Source: Paraburkholderia caballeronis (GTDB taxonomy: Bacteria > Pseudomonadota > Gammaproteobacteria > Burkholderiales > Burkholderiaceae). Taken from it: a stretch of DNA of 64,000 nucleotides. Each line of letters starts with the position of its first letter. Within the stretch, counting starts at the first letter, position 1. Positions 36,190 through 44,779 of this stretch are shown here, piece by piece. Location: positions 992,001 to 1,056,000 of the forward strand of contig NZ_FNSR01000002.1 of assembly GCF_900104845.1 (NCBI RefSeq), given 5' to 3'. Position numbers and translations under genes: made by a program. Under the pieces are notes generated by a model, which did no database searches, had not been told where the DNA came from, and worked only from the letters and a program-made list of their open reading frames with translations.

Positions 36190-37332
36190 CTACTGGCTCA
36201 CTTCGAGCGACCAGAGACCGTACTGCTTCGTCTCGTCCGAATCGATGTTCGACTTGTCGATCAGGTGCGTCGGCCACGCGTAGTTCGCGGGGACGTCCTT
36301 GTTCGCCGCGTGGTCGGTGATGAAGCTCATCGCCTTCGCGGCCATCCCGATCGGGTTCTGCGAGATCGTCGCGTCCTGCTTGCCTGCGCGGATCGCGGAC
36401 AGCGCCTGCGCCGTGCCGTCCGCGCCGATCACGAGGATGTGCGCGTTGTCGCCGGGCGGGTGGTAGCGGCCCGCGTTGTCGATCGCCTTCTCCGCGCCGA
36501 CCGTGTTGTCGTCGTTCGCGCCGAATACCGCGTCGATCTGCGGATATTTCTGCAGGATGTTCGTCATCGCGTTCAGCGACTTCTCCTGATCGAAGCCGCC
36601 TTCCTGCCGCGCCACCACCTTGATGTCCGGATACTTCGCGATCTCCTCGCTGAAGCCCTTTTCGCGGTCGGTCGCGGCGGTCGTGCCGACGAGGCCGATC
36701 AGGTCCACCACGTTGCCCTTCTCGCTGCCGTAACGCTGCTTGAGCTGCACCGCGATCCACTGCGCGCCGGCGCGGCCGAGCGCGACGTTGTCCGACGCGA
36801 CGAACGACGTGACCGTGCCGCCGTCCGAGCCGCGATCGAGCATGAACACCGCCACGTTCATCTGGTTCGCCTTCTGCACGGCCGGGATGATCGCCTTCGA
36901 GTCGATCGGATTCAGCACCAGCGCGTTCACCCCCTGGCTCAACAGGTTCATCGCGTCGTTCACCTGCTGCTGCGCGTCGCCGTTTGCGTTCGTCTGCACG
37001 AGGTCGAAACCCTGCTCCTTCGCGCCGCGCTCGACGCCGGACTTCAGCCCGACGAAAAACGCGTTGTTCAGTGTCGCGATCGAGAAGCCGACCTTCAGCT
37101 TGCCGCCCGCCGGCGCGGCCGGCGACGCGGGCGCGGCGGCGGCCGTCGCTGCCGGCGCGCTCGCTGCGGCTTCGGGCGCGCTCGCCGCGGATGCCCCCGA
37201 CGCGCTCGCGCCCGACGACGGCGATTCGCTCTTCGAGCAGCCGCTGAGCACCGCGGCGGCGCACAGCACCAGGGTGGCGGCCGACGCACCGACTCTCGAC
37301 CATCCGTCGAATCCTGCTGAACTCAACGCCAT
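36190..37332 (-). CDS. Sugar-binding lipoprotein of the ABC importer (RbsB-like)
   Basis: A 380-residue periplasmic binding protein. The lipoprotein signal ends VLSGC (C32). A long Ala/Ser/Pro-rich tether (about 33-75) then leads to a type I binding fold beginning KLKVGFSIATLNNAFFVGLKSGVE. NPIDSKAIIPAV, FGANDDNTVGAEKAI and GADGTAQALSAIRAGKQDATISQNP are typical of pentose/hexose binders. The unusual tether length and lipid anchor are odd for a Gram-negative CUT2 protein, which is normally soluble. The ligand is inferred from the operon as a 5-modified pentose such as 5-deoxyribose or methylthioribose; this is not proven. Confidence 0.9.
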   Translation of the reverse strand: MALSSAGFDGWSRVGASAATLVLCAAAVLSGCSKSESPSSGASASGASAASAPEAAASAPAATAAAAPASPAAPAGGKLKVGFSIATLNNAFFVGLKSGVERGAKEQGFDLVQTNANGDAQQQVNDAMNLLSQGVNALVLNPIDSKAIIPAVQKANQMNVAVFMLDRGSDGGTVTSFVASDNVALGRAGAQWIAVQLKQRYGSEKGNVVDLIGLVGTTAATDREKGFSEEIAKYPDIKVVARQEGGFDQEKSLNAMTNILQKYPQIDAVFGANDDNTVGAEKAIDNAGRYHPPGDNAHILVIGADGTAQALSAIRAGKQDATISQNPIGMAAKAMSFITDHAANKDVPANYAWPTHLIDKSNIDSDETKQYGLWSLEVSQ

Positions 37333-37434
37333 GACTGTCTCCGTTCTTGAAGTTGTGATCCGCCGGCGACGCAGCGCCGCCGAGCCTCTACCGCATGGAC
37401 TGCCTCCTGTGCCGCTCCTGACGCCGGCCCGCGC

Positions 37435-38094
37435 CTACCTGTGCAGGCCGTATCCTTTGAACCGTTCGATCACTTCGTCCATCTGCGCGTCGCTCAATAA
37501 CGGCGGCTCGCCCAGTTGCGCCGCGAGCAGATACTGCCGCGCGAGCACCTCGACCTCGTTCGCGAGCCACAGCGCACGATCGAGGTTCGCGCCGAGCGCG
37601 AGCACGCCGTGATGCGCGAGCAGGCACGCGCTGCGCCCGCGCAGCGCGTCGATGGCATGGTCGGACAGCGCCTGGCTGCCGAACGTCGCATACGGCGCGC
37701 AGCGAATCGAGTTGCCGCCCGCCGCCGCGACCATGTAGTGATGCGCGGGAATCCCTCGTCCGTGAATCGACAGCGCGGTCGCCGCATTCGAGTGCGTATG
37801 CACGACCGCGCCGATCTCCGGCCGCGAGCGCAGCACGTCGCGGTGAATGCGCCACTCGGACGACGGCCGCCGCGCCGCGAACAACGGATCGTCGTCGCGC
37901 ACGTCAAGCGGCAGCCAGACGATGCGCTCCGGCGTCAACGCGTCGTACGGCACGCCGCTCGGCGTAATCAGCAGGCCGTCTGACCAGCGCGCGCTGACGT
38001 TGCCGGACGTCCCCTGGTTGATGCCGAGGCGGCCCATCGCGAGCGCGGTGTCGATCACCTGCCGCCGCAGCGCGGTTTCGTCCGGCGGGTTCAT
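37435..38094 (-). CDS. Class II aldolase, L-fuculose-phosphate-aldolase-like (Ald2-type candidate)
   Basis: A 219-residue zinc aldolase very close in pattern to E. coli FucA: LGINQGTSGNVSAR, GLLITPSGVPYD, PSSEWRIHRD, AGGNSIRCAPYATFGSQ, and the tail EVIERFKGYGL. The catalytic acid is E80, and the zinc ligands are H99, H101 and H161. Placed after mtnK and mtnA, the likely reaction is cleavage of 5-deoxyribulose- or methylthioribulose-1-phosphate to DHAP plus acetaldehyde or methylthioacetaldehyde, as for Ald2 in the DHAP shunt. The related dehydratase MtnB is in the same superfamily but lacks these FucA blocks. It overlaps mtnA by 4 bp (ATGA). Confidence 0.85.
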   Translation of the reverse strand: MNPPDETALRRQVIDTALAMGRLGINQGTSGNVSARWSDGLLITPSGVPYDALTPERIVWLPLDVRDDDPLFAARRPSSEWRIHRDVLRSRPEIGAVVHTHSNAATALSIHGRGIPAHHYMVAAAGGNSIRCAPYATFGSQALSDHAIDALRGRSACLLAHHGVLALGANLDRALWLANEVEVLARQYLLAAQLGEPPLLSDAQMDEVIERFKGYGLHR

Positions 38095-39272
38095 GCGGAC
38101 GCTCCCGGCGACGCGGCGGGTGTCGCAACGCCAGTCGCGAAGCGTTCTTTGAAACTCGCTTCGAACGGCGCATGCACGATGCCGAGTTCGGTGATGAAGC
38201 CGGTCACGAGTTCATGCGGCGTCACGTCGAACGCGGGGTTGCGCACGCGCACGCCGTCCGGCGCCATCGCGCGGCCGCCGTGATGCGTGACCTCGTCGCC
38301 GCGCCGCTCCTCGATCACGATGTCCGCGCCGCGCGCGGTCGCGAGATCGAGCGTCGACGACGGACACGCGACGTAGAACGGAATGCCGAAGTGGCGCGCG
38401 GCGATCGCGACGCCGAGCGTGCCGATCTTGTTCGCGAAGTCGCCGTTCGCCGCGACGCGGTCGGTGCCGACGATCACCAGATCGACGAGCCCCTGCGCCA
38501 TCATCGACGCGGCCATGCCGTCAGCGATCAGCGTCACGTCGAGGCCCCCGCGATGCAGTTCGTATGCGGTGAGGCGCGCGCCCTGCAACAGCGGGCGGGT
38601 CTCGTCCGCATAGACGCGGAACGCGACGCCGTCGCGATGCGCGCGATAGAGCGGCGCGGTCGCGGTGCCGATGCCGGTCGTCGCGAGCGCGCCCGCGTTG
38701 CAGTGCGTGAGCACGCCCGCGCCCGCGCGGATCAGCGGCAGGCCGTATTCGCCGATCCCTTCGCACAGCGCCTGGTCCTCGCGATGGATGCGCGTCGCTT
38801 CGTCCACGAGTTGCGCGTAGAGCCCAGCCGCATCGCTCGCGGCCGAACGCCTCGCGACGTCGAGCATCCGGTTCAGCGCCCAGCGCAGGTTCACCGCGGT
38901 CGGCCGCGCGGAGTCCAGATACGCGGCCTGCTGTTCGAGCCGCGCGACGAACGCGTCGCGCGCCAGCCCGCGCTCTGGCTGCATCGCGACGCACAGCCCG
39001 TACGCGGCCGCGACGCCGATCGCCGGCGCGCCGCGCACGCGCAGTTCGCGAATCGCGCGCCATACCGCTTCGACCGTCGTCGCCGCCTCGACCGCGCAGG
39101 TCTGGGGCAGACGCGTCTGGTCGAGCAGGTACAGCGTGTCGTCGCGCCATTCGATCGTCGGCGGCAGCGCCGACGGCGATACGTGCGGTGCGTGCGGTAC
39201 GTGCGGCGCGTGCGGTACGTGAGCGGTCATGCGTTGTCCCCCGATGACAGTCGTTTCGGCCGTGTCGCTCAT
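38091..39272 (-). CDS. mtnA: S-methyl-5-thioribose-1-phosphate isomerase
   Basis: A 393-residue aldose-1-phosphate isomerase of the eIF2B-like family. It has RGAPAIGVAAAYG (80-92), the catalytic C191 in THCNAGALAT, and D271 in VGTDRVAANGDFANKIGT. It converts methylthioribose-1-phosphate, and in the DHAP shunt 5-deoxyribose-1-phosphate, to the ribulose form. It overlaps mtnK at its start and the aldolase at its stop by 4 bp each. An oddity is the N-terminal His/Pro/Ala repeat (HVPHAPHVPHAPHV, residues 18-31), encoded by 9-bp tandem repeats. A second in-frame ATG at 39230 lies just before that repeat. Confidence 0.92.
   Translation of the reverse strand: MSDTAETTVIGGQRMTAHVPHAPHVPHAPHVSPSALPPTIEWRDDTLYLLDQTRLPQTCAVEAATTVEAVWRAIRELRVRGAPAIGVAAAYGLCVAMQPERGLARDAFVARLEQQAAYLDSARPTAVNLRWALNRMLDVARRSAASDAAGLYAQLVDEATRIHREDQALCEGIGEYGLPLIRAGAGVLTHCNAGALATTGIGTATAPLYRAHRDGVAFRVYADETRPLLQGARLTAYELHRGGLDVTLIADGMAASMMAQGLVDLVIVGTDRVAANGDFANKIGTLGVAIAARHFGIPFYVACPSSTLDLATARGADIVIEERRGDEVTHHGGRAMAPDGVRVRNPAFDVTPHELVTGFITELGIVHAPFEASFKERFATGVATPAASPGASA
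39181..39221. repeat. 9-bp tandem repeat inside mtnA
   Basis: Four full units of the type ACGTGCGGT/GCGTGCGGT and a partial fifth (ACGTG). The array encodes the His-Val-Pro/His-Ala-Pro repeat of the MtnA N-terminus. The unit is a multiple of three, so copy changes would not shift the frame. Confidence 0.8.
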
Positions 39273-40534
39273 GCGTCGAACCCCGGTTGTGCGCGCAGCC
39301 GCGCCGTGAGTTCGACCACCTCGCCGATCGACGCGAACGCGTCGCGCTGCACCAGCAGCGCCTCCGCGAGCCGCAGGCAGCGCACCTCGATCTGCGCGCG
39401 CACCGCGTCGTCCGCGATGCGCGTGATGTCCGCGACCTTCGCCATCCCGACGATCCGGCGAATCATCTTGCAGCCCGCGAAACCGAGCGTGTCCGCGAAC
39501 AGCCGCTGCATGAAGCGTTGCCGGAACGCCTCGGCGGCCGGCGCGTCGGCCGCGCCGCCGACGAACGCGCGGCCGCTGTCGCGTTCATGCCCGCGCCACA
39601 GGCCCGCGAACTTCTCCGCGAAGCCGTTCCAGACCAGCACGGCCTGATCGAGCAGCCAGCCTTGATAGACCTGCGGATCGCGGCCGCGCCGGCGTTCGTG
39701 CCAGTCCTGCGCGTAATACGCGAGCAGCAGGTTCGCGAGCAGCGCGCCGACGTCGAAACCGATCGGCCCGTAGAACGCGAACTCCGGATCGATCACGTAA
39801 GTGTCGGTCTCGTTGACCATGATCGAGCCGGTGTGCAGGTCGCCGTGCACGAGCGTTTCCGCGTGATTCATGAACGCCCACTTCATCTGCGCGGCCGCGA
39901 CGCGCAGCGGTTCGTGCTCGCGCAGCCGCGCGATCGCGGCCGCCGGCAGCGCGGCGCTGTATGCGTTCGACGGATGCTCGCCGAACGGGAACGTGAACAC
40001 CAGGTCCTCGGTGATCTTGCACAGTTCGCTGTTGATGTCCGCGGCGACCGCTGCTTTTTTCGCGTCCGGCGCGAGATACAGGTCCGAGCCGAAGAACAGC
40101 GTGCGCGCGAGATACGACGCCATGTGCTCCGCGAGCCGCGGATACACGATGCCGTCGATCAGCCCGCCGCGCAGCACGCGATGCGACGCGAGCCGCTGAA
40201 TCACCATCAGATAGAGGCCGCTGTCCGCGTGATACACCTGCGGCACGTGCTGCGGACACAGCGCGCCGAAACGGCGCAGCGCGGCCACCTCGCGTTCCAT
40301 CCGCTCGCGCCGCAGCGGCCATGCGTCGCCGACGAGGCGCAGGAACGGCGGCGCCTGCTTGACGACGACGCTGCGCTGCGGCGCGGCCGCGTTGCTGACG
40401 AAGTACACGTAGTTCAGGTTGCCGTCGCCGACCTCGACGACCTCCAGTTCGCCGTCGCCGAGCAGCGCGCTCACCACCGGTATCCGCTTCAGGTAAGCCG
40501 CCAGTTCTGAAGGGCTAAACGCTTCGAATTCCAT
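39269..40534 (-). CDS. mtnK: 5-methylthioribose kinase-type sugar kinase
   Basis: A 421-residue kinase of the MtnK/choline-kinase-like fold. The nucleotide-binding N-lobe has EVGDGNLNYVYFV (35-46). The catalytic HGDLHTGS is at 230-237 and the metal-binding DPEFAFYGPIGFD at 249-261. MtnK phosphorylates 5-methylthioribose at C1; the same enzymes accept 5-deoxyribose in DHAP-shunt bacteria. It is the first metabolic gene of the operon, 51 bp after gntR, and overlaps mtnA by 4 bp. No MtnB, MtnC or MtnD gene for the classical methionine salvage route is in the operon. Confidence 0.92.
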   Translation of the reverse strand: MEFEAFSPSELAAYLKRIPVVSALLGDGELEVVEVGDGNLNYVYFVSNAAAPQRSVVVKQAPPFLRLVGDAWPLRRERMEREVAALRRFGALCPQHVPQVYHADSGLYLMVIQRLASHRVLRGGLIDGIVYPRLAEHMASYLARTLFFGSDLYLAPDAKKAAVAADINSELCKITEDLVFTFPFGEHPSNAYSAALPAAAIARLREHEPLRVAAAQMKWAFMNHAETLVHGDLHTGSIMVNETDTYVIDPEFAFYGPIGFDVGALLANLLLAYYAQDWHERRRGRDPQVYQGWLLDQAVLVWNGFAEKFAGLWRGHERDSGRAFVGGAADAPAAEAFRQRFMQRLFADTLGFAGCKMIRRIVGMAKVADITRIADDAVRAQIEVRCLRLAEALLVQRDAFASIGEVVELTARLRAQPGFDA

Positions 40535-40585
40535 CGGTGTTCCCTGTCCGGACGAACGGATGACGATGGGGATGGCGCGGACCGC

Positions 40586-41299
40586 CTAGCGCCGCTTGCG
40601 TACCAGGTCGAATCTGAAGATGCTGCTGTTGTAGTAGTCGTTGCTGTAGCAGACCGCGCGGCCGGTCTGGTCGAAATCCACTTCGTCGATCAGCAGGAAA
40701 AGCCCGAAACCGTCCTGAAGCTCCGGCAGGTCGCGCGGCGTCAGGATCGTCGGCTGGATCGAACTGTGCGTGTGCGACAACCGGATGCCTGCACGCGCCA
40801 GCGAGCCGAACAGCGACTCGCCGAGCGGCCCCGCGTCGAACACTGCCTTCGGCACGATGTCGATGCAGTACGCGGCGATCGCGTCGTCCGCGCGGCGCAC
40901 GCGCTCGATCTGCACGCACGCGTCGCCGACTTCGAGCCCGAGCTTGTGCGCGAGGTCCCCGGACGCGGCGATCGGCTTCACATCGATGCGGCTCGTCGAA
41001 GGCACCGCGCCGACGCTGCGGATCATGTCGGTCACGGACATCAGATCATCGAGGCCGCCGTGCAGCTTCAGCGCAATCTGTCTGACGAACGTGCCCTTGC
41101 CCTGCACGCGCGTGAGCAGCCCGTGCGAGATCATCTGCGCGACCGCTTCGCGCAGGCTCGAACGGCCGACGCCGAGCAGGTCGCATAGCTCGATTTCCGT
41201 CGGTATCTGGTCCCCCGGCTTCAGCGCCCGCTCGCGGATCATCGACAGCAGCGAGTCCTGGATCTTGTCGCTCATCGAACGATCGACGCTCAGTCGCAT
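40586..41299 (-). CDS. GntR-family (HutC/UTRA) regulator of the sugar operon
   Basis: A 237-residue regulator. The winged helix (about 5-70) has DQIPTEIELCDLLGVGRSSLREAVAQMISHGLL, and the C-terminal ligand-binding part ends RAVCYSNDYYNSSIFRFDLVRKRR, a hallmark of UTRA domains that bind sugars or phosphosugars. The start at 41299 is preferred to 41329, which would overlap the promoter. It heads the operon, 51 bp before mtnK, and a perfect 22-bp palindrome lies 32 bp upstream of its start, so it should repress itself and the whole operon until the pathway sugar is present. Confidence 0.88.
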   Translation of the reverse strand: MRLSVDRSMSDKIQDSLLSMIRERALKPGDQIPTEIELCDLLGVGRSSLREAVAQMISHGLLTRVQGKGTFVRQIALKLHGGLDDLMSVTDMIRSVGAVPSTSRIDVKPIAASGDLAHKLGLEVGDACVQIERVRRADDAIAAYCIDIVPKAVFDAGPLGESLFGSLARAGIRLSHTHSSIQPTILTPRDLPELQDGFGLFLLIDEVDFDQTGRAVCYSNDYYNSSIFRFDLVRKRR

Positions 41300-41330
41300 G
41301 GCGGCTTCCGGTGGGCGGGTCAACGGCAAT

Positions 41331-41352
41331 ATACATCAGACGTCTGATGTAT
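41331..41352. promoter_or_regulatory. Perfect 22-bp palindrome, GntR operator
   Basis: The half site ATACATCAGAC is followed directly by its exact reverse complement GTCTGATGTAT. On the minus strand a TATATT (41333-41328) overlaps one end and could be the -10 box, so a bound protein would block RNA polymerase. It is the only such palindrome near the operon. Confidence 0.8.
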
Positions 41353-41689
41353 CCGGTGAGGAATTTCCCTTAGGATGACGGCATAAATTCAGCATGCGCT
41401 CCAAAGCGGATTCGCGCTGCGATGCAGCGGTCAACAACGCGGAAGATGACGCTCACGCTGCGGCGCCCTGGCTCGCGGAGTTTGTGCGCGCGCCGCATCG
41501 GCGGCGACCCGATACGCCCCGAATATTTTCAGCAACCGATTAACTCGCTTCGTTAGGGAACCCACAAACCGGGGCAAAAAGGCGCGTTACTCTCGCCGCA
41601 AACCATGTCGGAACCGACCAACAACAACACCTTTGCCCGGATTCGTCATGCCCGGTCAACGATGGCGGCAACAATAAAGGGCGGTTCGG
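41353..41689. other. 337-bp gap without a gene
   Basis: It lies between divergent genes and holds the promoter regions of the sugar operon and the acyltransferase gene. No frame, repeat or hairpin stands out. Confidence 0.5.
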
Positions 41690-42814
41690 ATGGATGCGAA
41701 CACGATCGACGCTGCACGGACGAGAATCGACTATCTGGAGATTCTTCGCTTCATGCTGGCGTTTCTGACCATGGCGTGGCACTACTACTATTTCGCGCCG
41801 CACGCGGGCGTCACGCATTCGATGCCGGTCGAGTTCCCCGGCTTTCGTTATGCGTCGTTCACCGTCGAAGTCTTTTTCATCGTCAGCGGCTTCATCATCA
41901 TCGCGTCCGCCATCAACCGGAAGCCGGTCGATTTTCTGTTCGGGCGGATCGTGCGCCTCGGTCCGTGCCTCGTCGTCTGCGCGACGATCACGCTCGCCGT
42001 CGCGATGCTGTCGCCGCGCGGCGTGGACCTGTCCGACTATCTCGCGTCGGTGCTGATCTTTCCGCTCGCGTTTCATGACGGCATGGACTGGGCGTACTGG
42101 TCGCTGCGCTTCGAGGTGATCTTCTATGCGCTGATCTTCGTCGCCGCGTGCTTCGTCGACATCCGGCGCAACGTCTTCCGGATCGCGCTGCTGCTGATCG
42201 CGTACGACGCGATCGTGCTCGCGCTGCTGTCGATCTACGACCCGGCCGTCGGCGACCTCGGCGACGTGTCGTATGCGCTCGGCGAATACGCGTCGTTCTT
42301 CGCGATCGGCCTGCTGCTGTATCTGTTGCTCGTCGAGAAAAGGCGTAGCTGGGCGATCGGTCTCGCGCTGCTCGTCGCGTGCGTGATCGCCGCGTTCCGC
42401 TGCCACCGGATCGCGAACATCGTGTCGAAGCTGATGCACGAGCCGCAGGTCGGCATCGAGACGGGCTTCGCGATATTCGCGGTCGTGCTGGTCGTGTTCG
42501 TCGCATTCGTCAGGACCGAGCGGCGGCCGCGTGTCGCGCGCCTGTTCGCGCGGCTCGGCCGCACCAGCTACCCGCTTTATCTCGTGCATCAGAACACCGG
42601 CTACTCGGCGATCAAGCTGTTCGAGAACCGGCTGCACCTGACGATCGACACGCGCCCGTTCGTGATGATCGCGATGGTCGTGCTGTCGTGGGTGATCGCG
42701 AATCATCTGGAGCCAGTGCTCGCGTCGCTGTACAAGAAAGGGCTGGCGGGAGCGAGCCAGTTCGGCCGCGCCACGCAGGTCCGGCTGTTCGGGTCGAAGG
42801 GGACGCTGCCTTAG
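41690..42814 (+). CDS. Membrane acyltransferase (acyltransferase-3/OafA family)
   Basis: A 374-residue inner-membrane protein with about ten helices. The N-terminal block IDYLEILRFMLAFLTMAWHYYYF contains the family His, followed by EVFFIVSGFIII and GRIVRLGP. The late block LGRTSYPLYLVHQNTGY is also typical. Such enzymes O-acetylate or acylate surface sugars, lipids or secreted compounds. No polysaccharide gene is adjacent, so the acceptor is unknown. The start at 41690 follows AAAGGGCGG. It stands alone between the sugar operon and a FadL-type porin. Confidence 0.88.
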   Translation: MDANTIDAARTRIDYLEILRFMLAFLTMAWHYYYFAPHAGVTHSMPVEFPGFRYASFTVEVFFIVSGFIIIASAINRKPVDFLFGRIVRLGPCLVVCATITLAVAMLSPRGVDLSDYLASVLIFPLAFHDGMDWAYWSLRFEVIFYALIFVAACFVDIRRNVFRIALLLIAYDAIVLALLSIYDPAVGDLGDVSYALGEYASFFAIGLLLYLLLVEKRRSWAIGLALLVACVIAAFRCHRIANIVSKLMHEPQVGIETGFAIFAVVLVVFVAFVRTERRPRVARLFARLGRTSYPLYLVHQNTGYSAIKLFENRLHLTIDTRPFVMIAMVVLSWVIANHLEPVLASLYKKGLAGASQFGRATQVRLFGSKGTLP

Positions 42815-42984
42815 CGGGCAGCGAGCGCCGCGCCCGGTTGCATCGGCAACGATACCCGTACCCGTCCGCACATTCCGCCCGATAAATAAGCTTAGTCGAA
42901 TCGGTTGGTTCGTCCGATCGTGCTGTTTCAGTACGCTGTGTCGCATAACAAGCCCCATCCATAACGACACAGGGTAAGCACCAC

Positions 42985-44235
42985 GTGAGACCGAACACGA
43001 CTCTGCGCGCGGCGGCAGCCGCGACACTCGTTTTGCCTTCGCTCGCCTTCGCGACGAACGGCTACTTTTCCAACGGCTACGGGATCGCCTCGCAAGGCGT
43101 CGCGGGCGTCGGCATCGCGCTGCCGCAGGACGCGCTCGCCGCTGCCGCGAACCCGGCGGGCATCGCGTTCGTCGGCAACCGTCTCGACGCCGACGTGAGC
43201 CTGTTTTTCCCCGACCGCGGCGCCGACGTGACCGGCAACGGCTTCGGCGTCGATGGGCACTATCGCGGCAACAACCGTTCGATCTTCGCGCTGCCCGAGG
43301 TCGGCTACACGCAGCAGGTCGCGCCGAACGTCTATGCGGGCCTCGCGCTCTATGCGAACGGCGGCCTCGACACCGGCTACGCGGACAATCCGTTCAAGGC
43401 GTTCGGCGCGAGCGGCTCGGCGGGGGTCGATCTCGAACAGGTGTTCCTGTCGCCGACGATCGCGTACAAGCTCGCGGACCGCCACGCATTCGGCGTCGGC
43501 CTGAACATCGCGTGGCAGCGCTTCACCGCGAGCGGACTGCAACCGTTCACCGCGTTGTCCACTGCGCCGGACAACGTGACGAACCAGGGCGCGGACACGA
43601 CCGTCGGCGTCGGCGTGCACTTCGGCTACACCGGCCAGATCACGCAGCAACTGACGGTCGGCGCGACGTGGGCGTCGAAGATCCATGGCCGCTTCGACCG
43701 CTACAAGGGCTTGTTCGCGGACGGCGGCTCGTTCGACATCCCGGAGAACTTCGGCTTCGGCGTCGCGTATCGCGTGACGCCTGCGTGGACGGTCGCCGCG
43801 GACTTCCAGCGCATCCTGTACGGCAACGTCGCGTCGATCGCGAATCCGCTCGCGAACCTGTCCGGCGGCAACCTGCTCGGCTCCGCGAACGGGCCGGGTT
43901 TCGGCTGGCGCAACACGAACGTCGTGAAGTTCGGCACCACCTGGCAGGTGAATCCGCACCTGACGCTGCGCGCGGGCTACAGCCATTCGAGCCAGCCGGT
44001 CGCGTCGTCGGAGACCTTCCTGAACATCCTCGCGCCGGGCGTCGTGCAGGACCAGGCGACCCTCGGCGCGACGTGGCAGACCGCAAGCCATTCGTCGTTC
44101 AGCTTCTTCTACGGCCATGCGTTCCGCAAGACCGTGAGCGGCGACAACGCGATTCCCGCTTCGTTCGGCGGCGGCAACGTGAGCGTGCACCTCGCGGAAG
44201 ACGTGGTCGGCTTCGGCTTCGGCAAGCAGTTCTAG
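42985..44235 (+). CDS. Outer-membrane OmpP1/FadL-family transport protein
   Basis: A 416-residue outer-membrane beta-barrel with a signal peptide (cut near AFA-TNG, residue 23). The FadL N-terminal hatch is NGYGIASQGVAGVGIALPQDALAAAANPAGIAF. The C-terminal strand ends GFGFGKQF with a terminal Phe, as needed for barrel assembly. The family takes up hydrophobic compounds such as long-chain fatty acids or aromatic hydrocarbons. The start is a GTG at 42985 after AGGGTAAGC. It is followed closely by the split YeeE pair but is probably functionally unrelated to it. Confidence 0.88.
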   Translation: MRPNTTLRAAAAATLVLPSLAFATNGYFSNGYGIASQGVAGVGIALPQDALAAAANPAGIAFVGNRLDADVSLFFPDRGADVTGNGFGVDGHYRGNNRSIFALPEVGYTQQVAPNVYAGLALYANGGLDTGYADNPFKAFGASGSAGVDLEQVFLSPTIAYKLADRHAFGVGLNIAWQRFTASGLQPFTALSTAPDNVTNQGADTTVGVGVHFGYTGQITQQLTVGATWASKIHGRFDRYKGLFADGGSFDIPENFGFGVAYRVTPAWTVAADFQRILYGNVASIANPLANLSGGNLLGSANGPGFGWRNTNVVKFGTTWQVNPHLTLRAGYSHSSQPVASSETFLNILAPGVVQDQATLGATWQTASHSSFSFFYGHAFRKTVSGDNAIPASFGGGNVSVHLAEDVVGFGFGKQF

Positions 44236-44332
44236 TTCTGCGCTACGATCCGGGGACGCGTCGGACGGCGGCGCTCCACCTGCCGCTGACGACTCCCCGT
44301 TTCGCCGCTTGCGCGGTGCCTGGAATCTTTCG

Positions 44333-44779
44333 ATGGAAACTTTCACTCCGTGGTCCGCGCTCGCGGGCGGCGTGCTGATCGGCGCGTCGGCCACGCTGCT
44401 GCTGTGGACGACCGGGCGCATCGCCGGCATCAGCGGCATCGCGCGCGGGCTGTTGTCGAACGGCGTTAGCGAATTCGTCTGGCGCGCGCTGTTCATCGTC
44501 GGGCTGATCGCCGGCGCATGGCTGTTTTACGCGTTCGCCGGTCCCGCCGCACAGGTGGCGGCCGTGCCGCACGCGCGGGCCGGTTTTCCGCCGCTGCTGC
44601 TCGTCGCCGCCGGGCTCGCGGTCGGCTACGGCACCGCGCTCGCGCGCGGCTGCACCAGCGGCCACGGCGTATGCGGACTCGCGCGGCTGTCGCCGCGCTC
44701 GGCCGCCGCGACGGCGACGTTCCTCGCCGCCGGCATCGCGACGACGTGGGTCGTGCGGCACGCGATCGGGGTGAGTTGA
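44333..44779 (+). CDS. YeeE/YedE-family transporter half, N-terminal (PmpA-like)
   Basis: A 148-residue membrane protein with about four helices and the signature LARGCTSGHGVCGLARLSPRS. This marks the first half of split sulfur-transport pairs (PmpA/PmpB), which are usually tied to sulfane sulfur or sulfide handling. The stop TGA shares a base with the ATG of the next gene, so the two halves are coupled. Here no rhodanese, BigR or persulfide dioxygenase gene is adjacent. Confidence 0.85.
   Translation: METFTPWSALAGGVLIGASATLLLWTTGRIAGISGIARGLLSNGVSEFVWRALFIVGLIAGAWLFYAFAGPAAQVAAVPHARAGFPPLLLVAAGLAVGYGTALARGCTSGHGVCGLARLSPRSAAATATFLAAGIATTWVVRHAIGVS

Noticed and set aside
37435..38094. Reading the class II aldolase as MtnB (methylthioribulose-phosphate dehydratase)
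   Set aside because: The protein carries FucA-type blocks (GINQGTSGNVS, AGGNSIRCAPYATFG, ERFKGYG) that MtnB lacks, and mtnC and mtnD are absent.
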